This document shows positions 61,837-64,000 of a DNA stretch of 64,000 bases, one piece after another. The stretch lies in contig JAEPDS010000015.1 of the NCBI GenBank assembly GCA_016842065.1, positions 1 through 64,000 on the forward strand, given 5' to 3'. The stretch's first letter is position 1. Each line of letters starts with the position of its first letter. Position numbers and translations under genes: made by a program. This DNA is from Candidatus Thiodiazotropha sp. 'RUGA'. GTDB taxonomy: Bacteria > Pseudomonadota > Gammaproteobacteria > Chromatiales > Chromatiaceae. The notes under the pieces were generated by a model. That model was not told the origin of the DNA. It worked only from the letters and a program-made list of their open reading frames with translations, and ran no database searches.

Positions 61837-63081
61837 ATGCATTATGTCGTCATTGGCGCAGGTCCGGCAGGCGTTACCGCCTGTGATACCTTGCGCGAAC
61901 AAGATCCCCAATGCCGTATTACGCTGATTGGTGGCGAACCGGAGCCACCCTATTCGCGAATGGCGATCCCCTATGTGATGGTTGAGAAGATCGAAGAGCA
62001 TGGTACCTATCTGAGGCAGAACGACAGCCACTATGCCGAACAGCAGATCGAGATGGTGGATGGACCGGTGAAGCGGGTCGATCCACAGAGCCGACGGGTC
62101 GTGTTGGAGAGCGGTTCCGAGCTGGAGTATGACCGTTTGCTGATTGCCACCGGAGCAACCCCATTGAAGCCACCGATACCGGGTATCGATCTGCCCGGGG
62201 TGCACAACTGCTGGACCATGGCGGATACCCGGGCAATCGTGGAGCGGGCCAAGCCCGGCAGTTCTGTGGTGCTGATTGGCGCCGGTTTCATCGGTTGCAT
62301 CATTTTGGAAGCCCTGGTGATGCGACAGGTCAAACTGACAGTGGTGGAAAAGGCACCGCGGATGGTGGCCAGAATGATGGACCAAGTGGCGAGTGAACTG
62401 CTGCAGGGCTGGTGTGAAAGCAAAGGGGTGGATGTGCATACCAATGCCGGGGTAACCAGCATCTCTCAGCAGGGTGATGGCTTACAGCTCTCGGTGGATA
62501 ACGGCGAGAATCTGACTGCCGATCTGGTGATCACGGCGATGGGGGTACGGGCCAATACCGAGTTTCTCGAAGGTTCCGGCATCGAGATCAATGATGGTAT
62601 CGTGGTCAATTCCCACTTCCAGAGCAACTTCCCGGATATCTATGCGGCCGGTGACGTGGCCCAGGGGTTGGACTTCTCAACTGGGCAGAACCAGGTGCAG
62701 GCGATTCAACCCACTTCGGTTGAGCATGGCCGGATGGCGGCGATCAACATGGTCAGTGATGCTGCCGTCGAGCATCGCGGCAGTCTGAACATGAATGTGC
62801 TCGACACCCTGGGGCTGATCTCATCCTCCTTCGGACAGTGGATGGGGGTGGATAATGGTGAACAGGCTGTGTTGCTCGATCGGGAGAACTACCGCTATCT
62901 GCGGCTTGAGTTCGACGGAGATTATCTGGTCGGTGCCAGCAGCCTGGGGCACACCCAGCATATCGGTGTGCTACGCGGGCTGATCCGTAGCCGGGTTCCA
63001 CTGGGGGAGTGGAAAGCACGCTTGATGAAGGATCCAACCCGGTTGATGGAGGCCTATCTTGGTTGTGTGGTGTCAGCGTGA
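61837..63081 (+). CDS. AOR-associated FAD/NAD(P)-dependent oxidoreductase (AorC-like)
   Basis: 414 residues. The FAD motif is VIGAGPAGVTACDTL at the N-terminus, a second Rossmann motif is VLIGAGFIGCIILEAL (about 144), and the late FAD motif is DIYAAGDVAQG. The family is the pyridine nucleotide-disulfide oxidoreductase class I without a redox Cys pair, like rubredoxin or ferredoxin reductases. It would exchange electrons between NAD(P) and the ferredoxin subunit. AGGAGG about 9 bases before the start marks the site. It overlaps the MoaD-like gene by 4 bp. Confidence 0.82.
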   Translation: MHYVVIGAGPAGVTACDTLREQDPQCRITLIGGEPEPPYSRMAIPYVMVEKIEEHGTYLRQNDSHYAEQQIEMVDGPVKRVDPQSRRVVLESGSELEYDRLLIATGATPLKPPIPGIDLPGVHNCWTMADTRAIVERAKPGSSVVLIGAGFIGCIILEALVMRQVKLTVVEKAPRMVARMMDQVASELLQGWCESKGVDVHTNAGVTSISQQGDGLQLSVDNGENLTADLVITAMGVRANTEFLEGSGIEINDGIVVNSHFQSNFPDIYAAGDVAQGLDFSTGQNQVQAIQPTSVEHGRMAAINMVSDAAVEHRGSLNMNVLDTLGLISSSFGQWMGVDNGEQAVLLDRENYRYLRLEFDGDYLVGASSLGHTQHIGVLRGLIRSRVPLGEWKARLMKDPTRLMEAYLGCVVSA

Positions 63082-63332
63082 TTCAGGTGGAGTTTAAGCT
63101 GTTTGCAAGCTTGATGAGCTATCTGCCGGCGGGCGCCAGCGAGCATGCCGTGCTGGTTGAGATGCCTGAAGGATCCACGGTCTTCGATTTGATGGACAAG
63201 TATCAGGTACCCAGGGAGCAGGCCCATCTGGTGGTATGCAACGGTCTTTTCATACCGCCTTCCCAAAGAGATACCCATAGCCTCAAGGATGGGGACAGCA
63301 TTGCCCTTTGGCCCCCGGTTGCGGGGGGCTGA
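63078..63332 (+). CDS. MoaD/ThiS-family small sulfur-carrier protein
   Basis: 84 residues from GTG 63078, which overlaps the previous stop (GTGA). The beta-grasp fold is indicated by VEFKLFASLMSYLP, MPEGSTVFDLMDKY and LKDGDSIALWPPVAGG. The C-terminal Gly-Gly would be thiocarboxylated to give sulfur to molybdopterin. A dedicated MoaD-like protein is a known feature of AOR operons and suggests cofactor supply for this enzyme. Confidence 0.85.
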   Translation: MIQVEFKLFASLMSYLPAGASEHAVLVEMPEGSTVFDLMDKYQVPREQAHLVVCNGLFIPPSQRDTHSLKDGDSIALWPPVAGG

Positions 63333-63364
63333 GCAGGGCGGTGGAGCATCAGGAAACCCGCTTG

Positions 63365-63634
63365 ATGGCGATCAGCCATCGTGACTTTCTGCGCAGTCTT
63401 CAGCCCATGAAGCGTGACTATCCAATAAGGGTGGAGGAACAGGGAACGAGGTTTGTGATCACCAGGGACGGTTTGCACTTGGAGATATCGCTTGGCCAGG
63501 AGCAAGTGGTCAGAATGGGCTCTCTGACGATGCCCCGGACCCAGGTCGATTTTACCTTTCATAGCGCCTCGCCACAGCAGGTGGCCGATTTTTTCATCAG
63601 ATTTGAGCTAAGCTTCAGACGGGGTGGCGGCTGA
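63365..63634 (+). CDS. Unknown small protein, last gene of the AOR operon
   Basis: 89 residues from ATG 63365; a longer frame from 63308 overlaps the MoaD-like gene. It has a basic N-terminus (MAISHRDFLRSLQPMKRDYP), strands with RFVITRDGLHLEISL and RMGSLTMPRTQVDFTF, and a helix FFIRFELSFRRGGG at the end. It shows no signal peptide, Cys or membrane helix. I do not recognise the family. Its tight placement after the MoaD-like gene suggests a role in AOR maturation or assembly, but this is only context. Confidence 0.6.
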   Translation: MAISHRDFLRSLQPMKRDYPIRVEEQGTRFVITRDGLHLEISLGQEQVVRMGSLTMPRTQVDFTFHSASPQQVADFFIRFELSFRRGGG

Positions 63635-63787
63635 ATCATCCACACCCAGGGAACATCAGCAGTTTGTTGCCATCAAACTCTCTTTAGTCGTGATGGCGGC
63701 TTGCCGTTGAAAGGTCGACCCGGTTGCGCAACAGGCCATATTCAGCCGCAGCGTACCGGGATGATAAAAAAAGGGGAGTTCATTTTG

Positions 63788-64000
63788 ATGAGGCGGAATT
63801 CAGCACTGGTTCTGGTATATCTGTTTGTCGTCCTATTGGTCGCCCCAGGGTTGGCGACGGCCGATAAACATTTTGAACGTCTGGTAGTGTTTGGTGACAG
63901 TCTCTCCGATCCGGGGAATGCCTTCCATCTGACCGGTAATGCTCTGAAACCTCCATACAGCTCACTCGATCAGTTTCTGGTGCCGGATGCACCCTATGCC
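63788..64000 (+). CDS. GDSL-type esterase/lipase, 3' partial
   Basis: The first 71 residues are visible; the gene continues past the window edge. A signal peptide (about 1-26, LVLVYLFVVLLVAPGLATA) is followed by the block I motif VVFGDSLSDPGN with the catalytic Ser of SGNH/GDSL hydrolases. It is probably secreted or periplasmic. An AAAAGGGGAG ribosome site lies about 9 bases upstream. The end of the protein and any autotransporter domain cannot be seen. Confidence 0.85.
   Translation, partial: MRRNSALVLVYLFVVLLVAPGLATADKHFERLVVFGDSLSDPGNAFHLTGNALKPPYSSLDQFLVPDAPYA

Overview
The window looks like the chromosome of a Gram-negative gammaproteobacterium, probably a sulfur-oxidising or chemolithotrophic member of the Chromatiales or Sedimenticola/Thiodiazotropha type. 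That placement is an inference. It rests on ZapD and YacG, NapFDAGHBC nitrate respiration with NarXL, a DsrL/GltD-like iron-sulfur flavoprotein, a group 3b-type [NiFe] hydrogenase, an aldehyde:ferredoxin oxidoreductase (AOR) cluster, and many REP-like palindromes. No rRNA, tRNA, CRISPR array or intact insertion sequence was seen.

Layout. 0-9 kb: a truncated membrane-anchored protein, yacG and zapD, an RstAB-like two-component system, the iron-sulfur flavoprotein, an AAC(6')-like acetyltransferase and a methyltransferase. 9-13 kb: a MipA/OmpV porin-like protein in tandem with a MacAB-like exporter. 13.7-18.2 kb: a compact five-gene operon for a cytoplasmic NAD(P)-linked [NiFe] hydrogenase and its protease. 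18.4-20.8 kb: a Ser/Thr kinase-HDOD-GAF fusion. 20.8-24.8 kb: gene-poor and repeat-rich, with a cold-shock pseudogene, a DUF1488 gene and a NYN-LOTUS gene. 24.8-30.5 kb: a large secreted Ig-repeat protein, YceI, a HIRAN protein, small proteins and a HAD phosphatase. 30.7-38.8 kb: rppH and ptsP, a PAS histidine kinase with a sigma-54 response regulator, and a YgiM-type SH3 protein. 38.9-41.1 kb: argD-argF behind a terminator-like leader. 41.4-44.4 kb: a CopD-like membrane protein, and a small membrane protein paired with a surface protein carrying InlB-like and thrombospondin-3 repeats. 44.5-54.9 kb: moaA, the whole nap operon and narXL. 55-59 kb: an unknown protein, and an SLC13/RCK permease divergent from a LysR regulator. 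59.4-63.6 kb: an AOR operon (ferredoxin, catalytic subunit, FAD subunit, MoaD-like protein, small unknown). The window ends inside a GDSL esterase gene.

How the genes work together. Nitrate would be sensed by NarX (recognisable P-box) and NarL and reduced by the Nap complex. The napF upstream region carries a perfect FNR-type box and NarL-type heptamers. moaA directly follows napC and would supply pterin cofactor. H2/NAD(P)H exchange (hydrogenase) and aldehyde/carboxylate chemistry (AOR with its own FAD and MoaD-like subunits) supply or consume low-potential electrons.

The most interesting leads are the AOR operon with its unrecognised last gene, the kinase-HDOD-GAF fusion, the terminator-like leader of argDF, a three-hairpin REP-type module inside the nap operon, two or more dispersed repeat families, and the cold-shock pseudogene.
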